NCBI GenBank assembly: GCA_017475555.1
Contig: JAFVFL010000046.1
Coordinates: 62,001 to 126,000, forward strand
Source: Ruminococcus sp.
GTDB lineage: Bacteria; Bacillota; Clostridia; Oscillospirales; Ruminococcaceae
Reading direction: 5' to 3'
Length of the DNA stretch: 64,000 nt
In this document: piece after piece, positions 1-8,332 of the stretch
How positions within the stretch are numbered: the stretch's first letter is position 1
How the letters are laid out: every line of letters starts with the position of its first letter
Translations under genes and position numbers: made by a program
Notes under the pieces: generated by a model
What the model was told of the DNA's origin: nothing
Seen by the model: only the letters and a program-made list of their open reading frames with translations
The model's database searches: none

Positions 1-1412
1 GTCGGAGCATCGGCGTATTCCCCGGCATATCCTGTGAGCGTTCCAATTTCTATTCCGCTTGATTTAGTGCCGTCCTTTGTGATGTGCATTATTACCTCTC
101 CGCCGTTCATAAGATTGACTATCTGACTGAAATTCGTATTCTGTCCGCCGTCATCATTGAAGGCTAAAGGTTCATCATAGATAGAGGAATATATCTCAAC
201 GGTAGTATCATTGGAGCCTGTACTCTGAAAGTACATAGTCATTCCCTTTTCGATCTTGTATAATCTAAAAATATACGAATCCCCTTTACTGGAAAATGTA
301 TAATTTCCGGACACTGAGGGAGTAATAATACTGCTTATGAATGATCCGGATGATAATGCGGATATTTTATATGGAAGTTCCTCCGGCAAAACAAGAACCT
401 CGCTTGTAGGTGCCTTAACAAATGAGCTTTCCGACCAATTATCTGTTGCAGCTTCCTCAGTCTTGTCAATTGTAACTGTAGCTGTATATTCTAAAGAATA
501 TTTTTTTTGTTCAGTCTTGATATAATAATCATATTCCGTATCTAAATAAGAGGTTACAGTGGAACTCACACCTTTTTCTTTCATTTCTCTGTATTCGGTA
601 GAATATCGAAGCCATACGTTGTTTTGAGTTAAAACGTTCTCTTCTTCACCGATGCCATTTGCAACACTTAAGGTATAAATATACGGAAGAATATATAGTG
701 TGTAAGTAGGTTCAATGTCAATATATATCGTTTCTCCCTTTTCTAAGGAGATCAAATTATTATTGTCCGCATATGTCTTTGAAAAAGTATTTGTATATTG
801 CTTGTTATCACCTATATACTCATATACGTCATATTGGCAAGTATCTGTTCCAACATCGATCTTATAATCCAATTTCACCGGAGCGGTAAAGCTGTAGATG
901 ACTCTGCTGTTTGCTGCTTCGTAATTATAATCAGCTATTGCCTCTATTATAGTCGGTCTTACCCTCACTCTGAACGGCTTTGCGTCGCTCTCGTTGGTCT
1001 TGCTTACGACGCACAGATAAACCTTGTCTCCTTTGGACATATTGCGCACTATGCTGAAATTCTGCCCCTCGCCCATATCATCATCATAGGCTATCTCGCC
1101 CTTCTCCGTGGTAAGATGCAGAGAGGCTTCAAGGTCAGAATCTCCCTCACTTTCAAAGAAGTATGTCCCCGCCTCAGTCGCTGTGAACTGATACCAGACC
1201 GGCTTCTCAACAGACGCAGTTCCGCTGTACCAGAGCATTTCCTTAGCTACCGTCGGGGTCGCAACAGCGTAGCCAAGATAATCATATACCTCCGTCTCCG
1301 CCGCCGCCGAAGCCGTTGTCTGAGGTACTTCGTATTCAGTTCTTGTGAGCGGTATCGCCGAAAGTGCAAGACAGCAGCTGAGCAGTCCGGCGATAAGCTT
1401 TTTCATTTTCAT
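1..1412 (-). CDS. Secreted protein with two PPC-like domains, 3' end missing
   Basis: The minus frame is open from an ATG at 1412 to the window edge without a stop, so the C-terminus is missing. A GGAGGTGTC ribosome site lies just upstream. The protein starts with a lysine-rich signal peptide (MKMKKLIAGLL, then an Ala/Ser-rich stretch), so it is exported. Two segments resemble bacterial pre-peptidase C-terminal (PPC) beta-sandwich domains. One is at about residues 60-125 (WYQFTATEAGTYFFES, then YDDDMGEGQNFSI); the other is near the cut end (SGNYTFSSKGDS, then FNDDGGQNTNF). PPC domains are usually accessory modules of secreted hydrolases. No catalytic domain is visible in the part present. The distal two thirds are clearly more AT-rich than the first 500 bases. 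Confidence 0.8.
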   Translation of the reverse strand, partial: MKMKKLIAGLLSCCLALSAIPLTRTEYEVPQTTASAAAETEVYDYLGYAVATPTVAKEMLWYSGTASVEKPVWYQFTATEAGTYFFESEGDSDLEASLHLTTEKGEIAYDDDMGEGQNFSIVRNMSKGDKVYLCVVSKTNESDAKPFRVRVRPTIIEAIADYNYEAANSRVIYSFTAPVKLDYKIDVGTDTCQYDVYEYIGDNKQYTNTFSKTYADNNNLISLEKGETIYIDIEPTYTLYILPYIYTLSVANGIGEEENVLTQNNVWLRYSTEYREMKEKGVSSTVTSYLDTEYDYYIKTEQKKYSLEYTATVTIDKTEEAATDNWSESSFVKAPTSEVLVLPEELPYKISALSSGSFISSIITPSVSGNYTFSSKGDSYIFRLYKIEKGMTMYFQSTGSNDTTVEIYSSIYDEPLAFNDDGGQNTNFSQIVNLMNGGEVIMHITKDGTKSSGIEIGTLTGYAGEYADAP

Positions 1413-1521
1413 ACTGACACCTCCATATATTTCAGTTTCCCCGGGGCCTGAGGATATTCTTATCCGGGAAATCCTGTTTACTACAGTGTAACATACTTCC
1501 CCATATTTTTCAAGTAGTTTG

Positions 1522-1554
1522 CAAAAAAAGCAGCTGAGTTTTATCCCAGCTGCT
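1522..1554 (-). terminator. Rho-independent terminator of the slipin operon
   Basis: An 8-bp perfect stem (AGCAGCTG at 1529-1536 with CAGCTGCT at 1547-1554) is followed on the minus strand by a run of seven T. It lies just past the stop of the slipin gene. Confidence 0.8.
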
Positions 1555-1577
1555 CCTGTATTATTCAAAAATTCTGA

Positions 1578-2543
1578 TCACTTGTCCGAAGCGATACCCT
1601 TGAGTCCTGCTGCAAGTCCTGCAAGCCCCTGTATCTCGCTCGGAATGATTATCTTTGTGGACTTTCCGTCAGCTGCCTTTGCAAATGATTCAAGTGATTT
1701 CAGCTGAATGACCTTCTCGCTCGGATTAGCATTGTTGAGCTTTACAAGGCTGTCTGCATATGCCTGCTGTACAAGCTCTATTGCCTGTGCCTCACCAGTA
1801 GCCTCAAGTATCTTCTGCTCACGTACAGCGTCCGCACGAAGTATCATTGCCTGCTTCTCAGCCTCAGCTTCAAGTATCTGTGCCTGCTTCTTAGCCTCTG
1901 CACGGAGTATCTGAGACTCCTTTTCGCCCTCTGCAACGAGCACCTGTGACTTCTTGTCACCCTCTGCCTGGAGTATCTTCTCACGTCTCTCACGCTCTGC
2001 CTTCATCTGCTTCTCCATTGCGTCCTGGATCTCTCTCGGCGGGAGGATATTCTTCAGCTCAACTCTGTTTACCTTTATTCCCCAGCGGTCTGTAGCCTGG
2101 TCGAGGATAGAGGTTATCTTTGTATTGATAACGTCTCGTGAAGTAAGTGTAGCATCAAGCTCCATTTCACCGATTATGTTTCTCAGTGTAGTCGCCGAAA
2201 GGTTCTCTATAGCTGCAAGCGGTCTCTCAACGCCGTAGATGTACTGCTTTGCGTCAGTCACCTGATAGAATACGACTGTATCTATCTGCATTGTAACGTT
2301 ATCCTTCGTGATCACCGGCTGCGGCTTGAAGTCAACGACCTTCTCCTTGAGCGATACTCTGCCCGCTATCCTGTCGATGAACGGGATAAGTACGTGAACG
2401 CCTGTCTGCCACTCTGCGTTGAATTTTCCGAGTCTCTCGACTACGAAAACGTGTGCCTGCGGAACGATCCGGAAGCTTCTTATGATAACTATAAGAAGGA
2501 AGATCGCAACGATGACGAGTATTACTGCCATTGGATTATCCAT
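1578..2543 (-). CDS. Stomatin/slipin-like SPFH membrane protein
   Basis: A 321-residue SPFH/band-7 protein of the slipin (QmcA/YbbK) type. One N-terminal membrane segment (about residues 5-22) is followed by the SPFH domain (about 25-180), with family motifs such as VVERLGKF and LPPREIQDAMEKQM. A long charged coiled coil of AEGEK/AEAEKQ repeats covers about 190-260. Such proteins form oligomeric rings on the membrane, often with an NfeD protein, and organise membrane microdomains or restrain proteases. The NfeD gene lies 38 bases upstream on the same strand, the standard partner arrangement. The start has a GGAGGTACACATC ribosome site. Confidence 0.92.
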   Translation of the reverse strand: MDNPMAVILVIVAIFLLIVIIRSFRIVPQAHVFVVERLGKFNAEWQTGVHVLIPFIDRIAGRVSLKEKVVDFKPQPVITKDNVTMQIDTVVFYQVTDAKQYIYGVERPLAAIENLSATTLRNIIGEMELDATLTSRDVINTKITSILDQATDRWGIKVNRVELKNILPPREIQDAMEKQMKAERERREKILQAEGDKKSQVLVAEGEKESQILRAEAKKQAQILEAEAEKQAMILRADAVREQKILEATGEAQAIELVQQAYADSLVKLNNANPSEKVIQLKSLESFAKAADGKSTKIIIPSEIQGLAGLAAGLKGIASDK

Positions 2544-2581
2544 GATGTGTACCTCCGTTTTTTATTGATCTTTGTTACGCC

Positions 2582-3013
2582 TTAGTCCTTTTGTCTTACA
2601 ACGAGCTTTGCTCCCTGTACCTCAGCGACCACAACAATGCTGTCCTTCGGTATTACCGAACCGTCTGCGGAAACAGCACTCCAGTCTACCCCATTGAGAG
2701 TGACTCTTCCCGTACCTGCATCGGAGCTTATTTCCTCGATAACAACAGCGGATTTTCCTACGTCAAGCTCGGAATTGGTCGCCACACGCTTTGTATTCCG
2801 TGCCTTTTTCAGGAACGGCCATGTTACTATAAGAAATGCCGCCGATGACACAAGGAATATGAGCAGCTGACCAACGAGCGGTATATCAAAGAAATACGAC
2901 GCTATCATCGTTACCAGTGCTCCGGCTGCGAGCCATATAGATACGAGCTGAACTGTTGCTATCTCTGCTATGACGAATACCACCACAGCAGCTGCCCAGA
3001 ACAGAACATCCAT
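2582..3013 (-). CDS. NfeD-like membrane protein
   Basis: A 143-residue short-form NfeD protein. Three hydrophobic segments at about residues 3-75 are followed by a soluble OB-fold domain at about 80-140 (GKSAVVIEEISSDAGTGRV, then DSIVVVAEVQGAKLVV). NfeD OB folds usually bind the partner slipin. It is the first gene of the two-gene operon, with ribosome site AGAAAGGGGGAG and a sigma-A promoter at 3067-3095. The length fits the short class without a ClpP-like protease part. Confidence 0.9.
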   Translation of the reverse strand: MDVLFWAAAVVVFVIAEIATVQLVSIWLAAGALVTMIASYFFDIPLVGQLLIFLVSSAAFLIVTWPFLKKARNTKRVATNSELDVGKSAVVIEEISSDAGTGRVTLNGVDWSAVSADGSVIPKDSIVVVAEVQGAKLVVRQKD

Positions 3014-3066
3014 AGCTTCTCCCCCTTTCTGAATATTATGACCCTATATCAACTGATCACAATTAT

Positions 3067-3095
3067 ATTCTATCACATTCCGGACTATTTTGCAA
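3067..3095 (-). promoter_or_regulatory. Sigma-A promoter of nfeD-slipin
   Basis: Minus strand: TTGCAA at 3095-3090, a 17-bp spacer, TAGAAT at 3072-3067. The spacer contains TCCGGAATGTGA, a string that recurs in other promoters of this window. Confidence 0.75.
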
Positions 3096-3164
3096 GAGGT
3101 GCGAAAAAATTTAACCATTCAGTAATAATTATAGATTATCTATCATTTTGGGGCGACATTTGTT

Positions 3165-4304
3165 CTATTGTGACGAATCATGACGCAGCAGCTCTGAGTA
3201 TGCCATGAGAAGCGGTGCTATCCCCTTTGCATCGTTCTCGACCCTCCGCTCGCTCAGATAATACTGGACAGAGCCGTCACGCTTCTGCTCTCCGCCAAGT
3301 CCTCCCATCAGGCAGATATTTCGCAGCACCGGTACATCTCCGTCTGTGCTGATATATCTCTCGGCTGTAGTGTCAAGAAGCAGTCTTCCCGTCTCGGATA
3401 TATCCCCACCGCATATACCAAGTCTTTCCGCCTTCATTGCGGCATAGGCAATGAGCAGAGTTCCGCTCGTTTCGGGATAATTTCCGGATAATTCGCCGTG
3501 TGAGTACGCCGGGAGCTGATACAGCATACCGTCGGTTACGTACCCTCTGAGAGAACACAGAAGCTCCCGCAGCATATCACAGCATAGTGCTTCGCTCGGA
3601 AGATATCCGCATATATCGGCAAGTCCGGCACACAGCCAGCCGACTGACCGGAGCCAGTATTCCTGTGACAGTCCGGTAACGGGGTCAGCCCAGTTCATCG
3701 TCCTTGTTTCATCATATCCATGGTAATAAAGCCCGGTATCCCGATTTTGCATTATATTGCGGATATTGTCCAGCTGCATCAGTACGTCCCTTTTTATATC
3801 ATCATCTCCGGTCAGAATGCTGTACTCCGCCATGAATGGCAAAGCCATATACGCTCCGTCGAGCCAAAGCTGACGGGGATATATCGCCTTATGCCAGAAG
3901 CTGCCGCATTCAAGCCTCGGCTGCCGGACAAGCTGTCCGCTCCAGAGTTTTTCCGCACCGGAGCGGTATCTGTCTTCCCCGGTCGCTTTCCAGAGATACA
4001 GCAGTATTTTTCCGCCGTTTATGTTGTCAAGGTTGAAGTCCCCGGAATTCATGGTCGGAATGCTCCCGTCAGGCATAACATAGGCATCTATGAACCTCTT
4101 CGCAAAGTCAAATAAACGCTCATCGCCTGATATCTCCCACAGCATGAGGACTGCCATTATCATACAGCTGTCGATATAATTCCACCTTGCGGGCTTTTTG
4201 AAGATAAAATTCTCTCTGTTCCAGAGCGGTCTGAGCGGCTCGGAAACAAGTATCAGCTCGTCAAGATACCGCTGAGCAATGGCGTTCAGATCTTTTCTGT
4301 TCAT
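3165..4304 (-). CDS. GH105 unsaturated rhamnogalacturonyl hydrolase-like
   Basis: A 379-residue (alpha/alpha)6-barrel protein of the GH88/GH105 (YteR/YesR) type. These enzymes hydrate and release the unsaturated uronic acid left at the non-reducing end by pectin or glycosaminoglycan lyases. Visible motifs are D93 in FNLDNINGGK, D149 in WLDGAYMA (position of the YteR catalytic Asp) and WLRSVGW (family GRANGW block). There is no signal peptide, so it acts in the cytoplasm on imported oligosaccharides. It overlaps the upstream permease by 4 bases and is the last gene of the ABC operon, so the imported sugar is probably a small pectin-derived oligosaccharide. The exact substrate cannot be read from sequence. 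Confidence 0.85.
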   Translation of the reverse strand: MNRKDLNAIAQRYLDELILVSEPLRPLWNRENFIFKKPARWNYIDSCMIMAVLMLWEISGDERLFDFAKRFIDAYVMPDGSIPTMNSGDFNLDNINGGKILLYLWKATGEDRYRSGAEKLWSGQLVRQPRLECGSFWHKAIYPRQLWLDGAYMALPFMAEYSILTGDDDIKRDVLMQLDNIRNIMQNRDTGLYYHGYDETRTMNWADPVTGLSQEYWLRSVGWLCAGLADICGYLPSEALCCDMLRELLCSLRGYVTDGMLYQLPAYSHGELSGNYPETSGTLLIAYAAMKAERLGICGGDISETGRLLLDTTAERYISTDGDVPVLRNICLMGGLGGEQKRDGSVQYYLSERRVENDAKGIAPLLMAYSELLRHDSSQ

Positions 4305-5146
4305 CCTGTCAGACCTCCTGCTGTTATCCCGCTGACAAATTTCCTCTGTGCGGCTGCAAAGACTGCTATCGACGGAATAAGACCGATTACAGACATTGCG
4401 ATTATTTTTCGCTGCTCGTAGCCGTCTCCGGTGCTGTCTGCCGACAGACGGAGTATCAGGGAGAGCGGGTATTTTCTGACCGAGCTGATCATGATGAGAG
4501 GCTCGATAAATTCATTCATTGTCCATAGAAATGTGAAGATACATATTGTTGCTATGACAGGCTTTATACACGGGATAAGGATATAAAAAAGTACTTGAAT
4601 CGTATTGCAGCCGTCGATCCGTGCAGCCTCGTCAAATTCCTTCGGTACGCCCCTCAGAAACTGTATTATCATGAGAACAAAGCTCCCCTCACCCGCAAGA
4701 AGTGCCGGCAAAGTCAGTGGGATATAGGAATCAAGCAGACCACGCCTGCCCCAGAGCATATACATCGGCATTATCTTTACGATAGCCGGCATGAACATTG
4801 AGCACATGAGCAGTGAAAAAAAGAATCTTTTAAGTGGGAATTCAAACCTTGCAAAGCCATATGCAGTCAATACAGACGAAAACACGGAAAAAACCATTCT
4901 CGGTATGATGATCCCGAATGTGTTCAGAAAGTAGTGTCCCATAGTGTACGGGGTGACAGTCCTCCATGCACGGACATAGACTGAAAGCTCAAGATCGTGA
5001 GGAATGAACCACGCTGAGCTGAATATCTCGTCGTTGGATTTGAAGCTTGCCCCGACCAGCCACAGCATGGGATAGAGCATTATTATCCCCGCTGCCGAAA
5101 GCAGGACATAACCGGCTGTTTTTTTAATGATCCCTGCTGCCTTCAT
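4301..5146 (-). CDS. Carbohydrate ABC transporter permease (MalG/UgpE type)
   Basis: A 281-residue inner-membrane permease with about six hydrophobic segments and the EAA loop FDEAARIDGCNTIQVLFYILIP (about residues 190-211). It belongs to CUT1 sugar importers. I place the start at 5146: it has a GGAGGAGATC ribosome site and overlaps the stop of the preceding permease (TGATG). A longer frame to 5224 would lie inside the neighbour and lacks a ribosome site. It pairs with the next permease to form the membrane channel for the binding protein at 6033-7337. Confidence 0.92.
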   Translation of the reverse strand: MKAAGIIKKTAGYVLLSAAGIIMLYPMLWLVGASFKSNDEIFSSAWFIPHDLELSVYVRAWRTVTPYTMGHYFLNTFGIIIPRMVFSVFSSVLTAYGFARFEFPLKRFFFSLLMCSMFMPAIVKIMPMYMLWGRRGLLDSYIPLTLPALLAGEGSFVLMIIQFLRGVPKEFDEAARIDGCNTIQVLFYILIPCIKPVIATICIFTFLWTMNEFIEPLIMISSVRKYPLSLILRLSADSTGDGYEQRKIIAMSVIGLIPSIAVFAAAQRKFVSGITAGGLTG

Positions 5147-6036
5147 CAGATCTCCTCCGATAATCTTCCGGTGAGCCGGAAAAGTACAGCCACTGCTGCT
5201 GTGATGACCACAAAAAGTCCCCATGATACGGCGTTTGCGTATCCTGTATCCCCGAAGCGGAACATCTCGTTATAAATGAGCATACCCACTGTGTATGTGC
5301 TTTTCATCGGCCCGCCGCCGGTCAGCATATACGGAGCACTGAATTCCTGAAGAGCGGATATGGTCTGTAAAACAAGATTCAAAAAGACCGCATTCCTTAT
5401 CAGCGGCAGGGTTATCCGGAAAAATCCCCTGATATTGCCGCAGCCGTCAACTTTTGCCGCCTCGTAGTATTCCCTCGGTATGCCTTTAAGTGCGTTGAGG
5501 AATATAAGCATCGCAGAGCCGGATTCCCACAGTCTGAGAAGGACTATGATGTAAATGGAATATCTGCTGTCGCCGTACCAGCTCACCGGGGAAAGTCCGC
5601 ACAGCACAAGTAACTGGTTAACGAGCCCCCCGGATGTGAAAAGGAACTGCCACATTATCATGACCGCAAGTCCGGAGCCAAGTATCGAGGGTATGTAGAA
5701 AATCGTTCTCCAGACGCCTATCCCCCTTAGCTCGATACTCAGAAGAAGAGCGATAAAAAGGGAAACCGCCAGCTTCAGCGGTACGAGTATAGCTGCATAT
5801 TTCAGTGTCACCAACGCAGAATCAATAAAATCCGGGTCGCTGAGAAGTGAACGGTAATTCCCTAAGCCCGTAAAAACCATCTCACCGCTGCGGCTATCAG
5901 TCATTCCGAATATGAACGAAGCCGCAAACGGATACATTGTCAGAACAAGAGAGCCGATGATGAACGGGAGTATGAGCAGCAGACCTGTGTACCTGCTCAC
6001 TCCTACCGGATTAGTATATTTTATATTGCTTTTCAT
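5146..6036 (-). CDS. Carbohydrate ABC transporter permease (MalF/UgpA type)
   Basis: A 296-residue permease with six predicted membrane helices and the EAA motif YYEAAKVDGCGNIRGFFRI (about residues 195-213) that docks the ATPase. It is the first of the two permeases of the CUT1 importer. Its start overlaps the stop of the binding-protein gene (ATGA) and its own stop overlaps the next start, so the operon is translationally coupled. No ATPase gene is present in the operon; CUT1 systems of Firmicutes often share a single ATPase (MsmK type) encoded elsewhere. Confidence 0.92.
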   Translation of the reverse strand: MKSNIKYTNPVGVSRYTGLLLILPFIIGSLVLTMYPFAASFIFGMTDSRSGEMVFTGLGNYRSLLSDPDFIDSALVTLKYAAILVPLKLAVSLFIALLLSIELRGIGVWRTIFYIPSILGSGLAVMIMWQFLFTSGGLVNQLLVLCGLSPVSWYGDSRYSIYIIVLLRLWESGSAMLIFLNALKGIPREYYEAAKVDGCGNIRGFFRITLPLIRNAVFLNLVLQTISALQEFSAPYMLTGGGPMKSTYTVGMLIYNEMFRFGDTGYANAVSWGLFVVITAAVAVLFRLTGRLSEEI

Positions 6037-7337
6037 TTTCTTATCTTTTCGAGATATCCTTGTATGGAATTGTAAAGCTCCTCTGCTGCCGCACCGGTAT
6101 CTGTCTGACCGTATGATACCTTTTCTATTGCTTCGTTGCAGTATTCCTTTATCCGTGTCAGTTCCATGTACGGACTTACCATGATCGTATCTGCACCGCC
6201 GAGCAGCTCGTCTGACTCCATTGCAAGACCCGTCAGAAGTCCCTTCTCCTCAAGTGCAGCCTGTGCATAGGAGGACGCAGGTATCCCCCGTGTTGTGCCC
6301 ATTATCGCAGCACAGTCCGGGTCGTTTATGAAAAAGTCCAGAAGCTGTGCAGCCTCGTCCGGATACTGAGTCTGAGCTGATACTGCATACATCAGCGACG
6401 GCTTTATCATCCAGCCGTCTGTGCTTTCTCCGTCCGTAAGCAAGGGCCCCGCCTCAAGAACTCCCTCCGGCAGCACCATTTCATATTTTCCGACAGAGCT
6501 TCCCCACTCAAGCACTCCGGCTACAGTCCCGTCTATGAATTCCGGCGACTGATACAGTGCCGCATTTCCGTCCTCGTCGGTACGTGACTGAATAGTGCGT
6601 ATCACACGTTCATCCTCAAGTCTTCTGTAGAAATCGAGTGCAAGCTTAATATCCTCCGCAGAAAATCCAAGCTCACCGTCCATAGTCATGAACTGTCTGC
6701 CGGTAGTCTGCTGGACATACACAACAGCAAGATACCATGCCGTTCCGCCTGACTGTATATCGAGGTCGAGCGGGTATGCACCCTTGCCGGAGAAGCTGCT
6801 GCCAAGAGCGATAAGCTCGTCCCATGTTTCAGGATATTCTGCACCGAGAGAGTCATATACCTCAGAGTTGTAAAACAGCGTCCTGCCGCTCACAGAGATA
6901 GTGACAGCCCTCAGAGCTCCCTCCATTTCCCCGAATGATAATACCTCGCTGTCATATCCGGAAATATCTATACGCTCCGGAATGGAATACAGGTCATAGA
7001 AGGCATCACCGCCCTTCGGCATGGATATGAGCCAGTCAAAATTTATCTGCATAAGGTCAGGGGCAGTACCTCCGCTCAGCTGTGCAGCCGTCTTTTCAGT
7101 CCAGCCGTCCCAGCCGCCGTATTCCGGTATCACAGTGATATCCGGATACCGCTCGCTCCACAGCTCAAGTGCCCTGAGTGCAGCCTCATGTCTGTCATCT
7201 CCGCCCCACCACGAAAAACGCAGCGTACAGGGGTCGAGACTTCCGTCAGGCTTTACAGATATATCCTGATTTCGGTTTCCGCAGGAAGAGAGAGTAACAG
7301 CTGCCAGTGCCGCAGCAGTCAATACTATTTTTTTCAT
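6033..7337 (-). CDS. Sugar ABC transporter substrate-binding lipoprotein
   Basis: A 434-residue extracellular solute-binding protein of family 1. The N-terminus is a lipoprotein signal with lipobox LSSC (Cys19 becomes the lipid-anchored residue). The body shows family blocks such as APDLMQINFDW and GVLEWGSSVGKYEM. It captures an oligosaccharide outside the membrane and hands it to the two permeases that follow. First gene of the four-gene operon; ribosome site AAAGGTGAGAGC and a sigma-A promoter at 7368-7396. The ligand is unknown; the downstream GH105 suggests an unsaturated-uronate-capped oligosaccharide. Confidence 0.92.
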   Translation of the reverse strand: MKKIVLTAAALAAVTLSSCGNRNQDISVKPDGSLDPCTLRFSWWGGDDRHEAALRALELWSERYPDITVIPEYGGWDGWTEKTAAQLSGGTAPDLMQINFDWLISMPKGGDAFYDLYSIPERIDISGYDSEVLSFGEMEGALRAVTISVSGRTLFYNSEVYDSLGAEYPETWDELIALGSSFSGKGAYPLDLDIQSGGTAWYLAVVYVQQTTGRQFMTMDGELGFSAEDIKLALDFYRRLEDERVIRTIQSRTDEDGNAALYQSPEFIDGTVAGVLEWGSSVGKYEMVLPEGVLEAGPLLTDGESTDGWMIKPSLMYAVSAQTQYPDEAAQLLDFFINDPDCAAIMGTTRGIPASSYAQAALEEKGLLTGLAMESDELLGGADTIMVSPYMELTRIKEYCNEAIEKVSYGQTDTGAAAEELYNSIQGYLEKIRK

Positions 7338-7367
7338 GCTCTCTCACCTTTCTATAATGATACACTT

Positions 7368-7396
7368 ATTATACAGCATTTCCGGATAAATTGCAA
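7368..7396 (-). promoter_or_regulatory. Promoter of the sugar ABC-GH105 operon
   Basis: Minus strand: TTGCAA at 7396-7391, 17-bp spacer, TATAAT at 7373-7368. The spacer carries TTATCCGGAAATGC, almost identical to the spacer of the DUF2798 promoter at 8128-8156, so both could share a regulator. Confidence 0.75.
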
Positions 7397-7412
7397 GCAG
7401 AATATAAAAAAA

Positions 7413-7432
7413 TCCGGCATAAAAATGCCGGA
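7413..7432 (-). terminator. Terminator after the DUF2798 gene
   Basis: Eight-base stem TCCGGCAT/ATGCCGGA (7413-7420 and 7425-7432), followed on the minus strand by TTTTTTT. It separates the DUF2798 gene from the ABC operon. Confidence 0.8.
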
Positions 7433-7438
7433 AAAACA

Positions 7439-8005
7439 TCAGATATTGCCCGCCTTTTCTGCTGTATGAATTCTTCCCGCAGCAAAGCGGAAAAGAGTTC
7501 TTACCAGCGGCTGTATGAAAAACAGCTGTGAAAAGAAGGCGAACGGGAAATTGTAGCATACAAGCCTTATCCAGTTTGCGAGGAGCGTAAGGATATTGAA
7601 GCCCTCGTAGTACGGATAGTAAAGGAATGCCGCAAGAAAGCTCATAGCCGGGCACATTATCCCCACGGTTGCACAGATTATCGCTGTCTCAAAAAGCACC
7701 GGATGAGTTTCCTGCGGGTCAAATACCTTTGACGCAAGCCTGAATGACAGCGGACTGCCGACCAGTATCTCAAGGGAGTAAGCGAGCAGAAATTCGATAA
7801 GTACGACCGCCCATATCGGAAGGCTCCTGCCAACCATGTAAACTCCTCCCATAGAGTTTATAGCCTTTATTACTCCCGGCTGACCGGAAACGCTCATGAG
7901 AGCAGCTCCGTTTACAACGTAAAGGCTGTAGAATACATAGGCGTGGACTGTGATGATGACCGTCATCAGTGCAAACATCATTCTTTGCAGCTGTGTTTTT
8001 GGCAT
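7439..8005 (-). CDS. DUF2798 membrane protein
   Basis: A 188-residue integral membrane protein with four hydrophobic segments arranged as two similar halves (LPIWAVVLIEFLLAYSLEIL and NFPFAFFSQLFFIQPLVRTL), as in DUF2798 proteins. Function is unknown. I start it at 8005, where a TCAGGAGGA ribosome site precedes ATG; the longer frame to 8104 would begin in the 5' leader. It has its own promoter at 8128-8156 and its own terminator, so it is a single-gene unit between the ABC operon and the regulator. Confidence 0.75.
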   Translation of the reverse strand: MPKTQLQRMMFALMTVIITVHAYVFYSLYVVNGAALMSVSGQPGVIKAINSMGGVYMVGRSLPIWAVVLIEFLLAYSLEILVGSPLSFRLASKVFDPQETHPVLFETAIICATVGIMCPAMSFLAAFLYYPYYEGFNILTLLANWIRLVCYNFPFAFFSQLFFIQPLVRTLFRFAAGRIHTAEKAGNI

Positions 8006-8127
8006 GATTTTTCCTCCTGAAAACGCAAAAACACGTATACTCCGGCTCTGACTGAAAAAGCATTCCGTGATCAGATTTATGTACCGGGGTACTACGTGTG
8101 TCATTGCTTATATTTTTTTACTCTATG

Positions 8128-8156
8128 ATTATACTGCATTTTCCGGATAATTTCAA
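8128..8156 (-). promoter_or_regulatory. Promoter of the DUF2798 gene
   Basis: Minus strand: TTGAAA at 8156-8151, 17-bp spacer with TTATCCGGAAAATGC, TATAAT at 8133-8128. Confidence 0.7.
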
Positions 8157-8332
8157 GCGGCTTTAAAAAATTCTTCATATAAACGCAGACAACTGAAATA
8201 AATCCTTTGATTTTTGTTTATCTTTATATCTATCCCTGAAACGTAAACAAAATCATGAGAAAATGCTCGACGCAGCATGACGGTATTTCGCCGTCAGATC
8301 ATCTGCCGGAGTTTTGGGAGCGGTATCAGCTG
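8157..8332. other. Intergenic region with two small hairpins
   Basis: No gene seen. Two hairpins near 8260-8300 (ATGCT/AGCAT and TGACGG/CCGTCA) lie just past the stop of the minus-strand regulator; on that strand the first is followed by TTTTC, so they may end its transcript. Confidence 0.4.

Noticed and set aside
798-1451. Plus-strand frame of 217 codons
   Set aside because: It is the antisense shadow of the secreted PPC-like gene, which has signal peptide and ribosome site.
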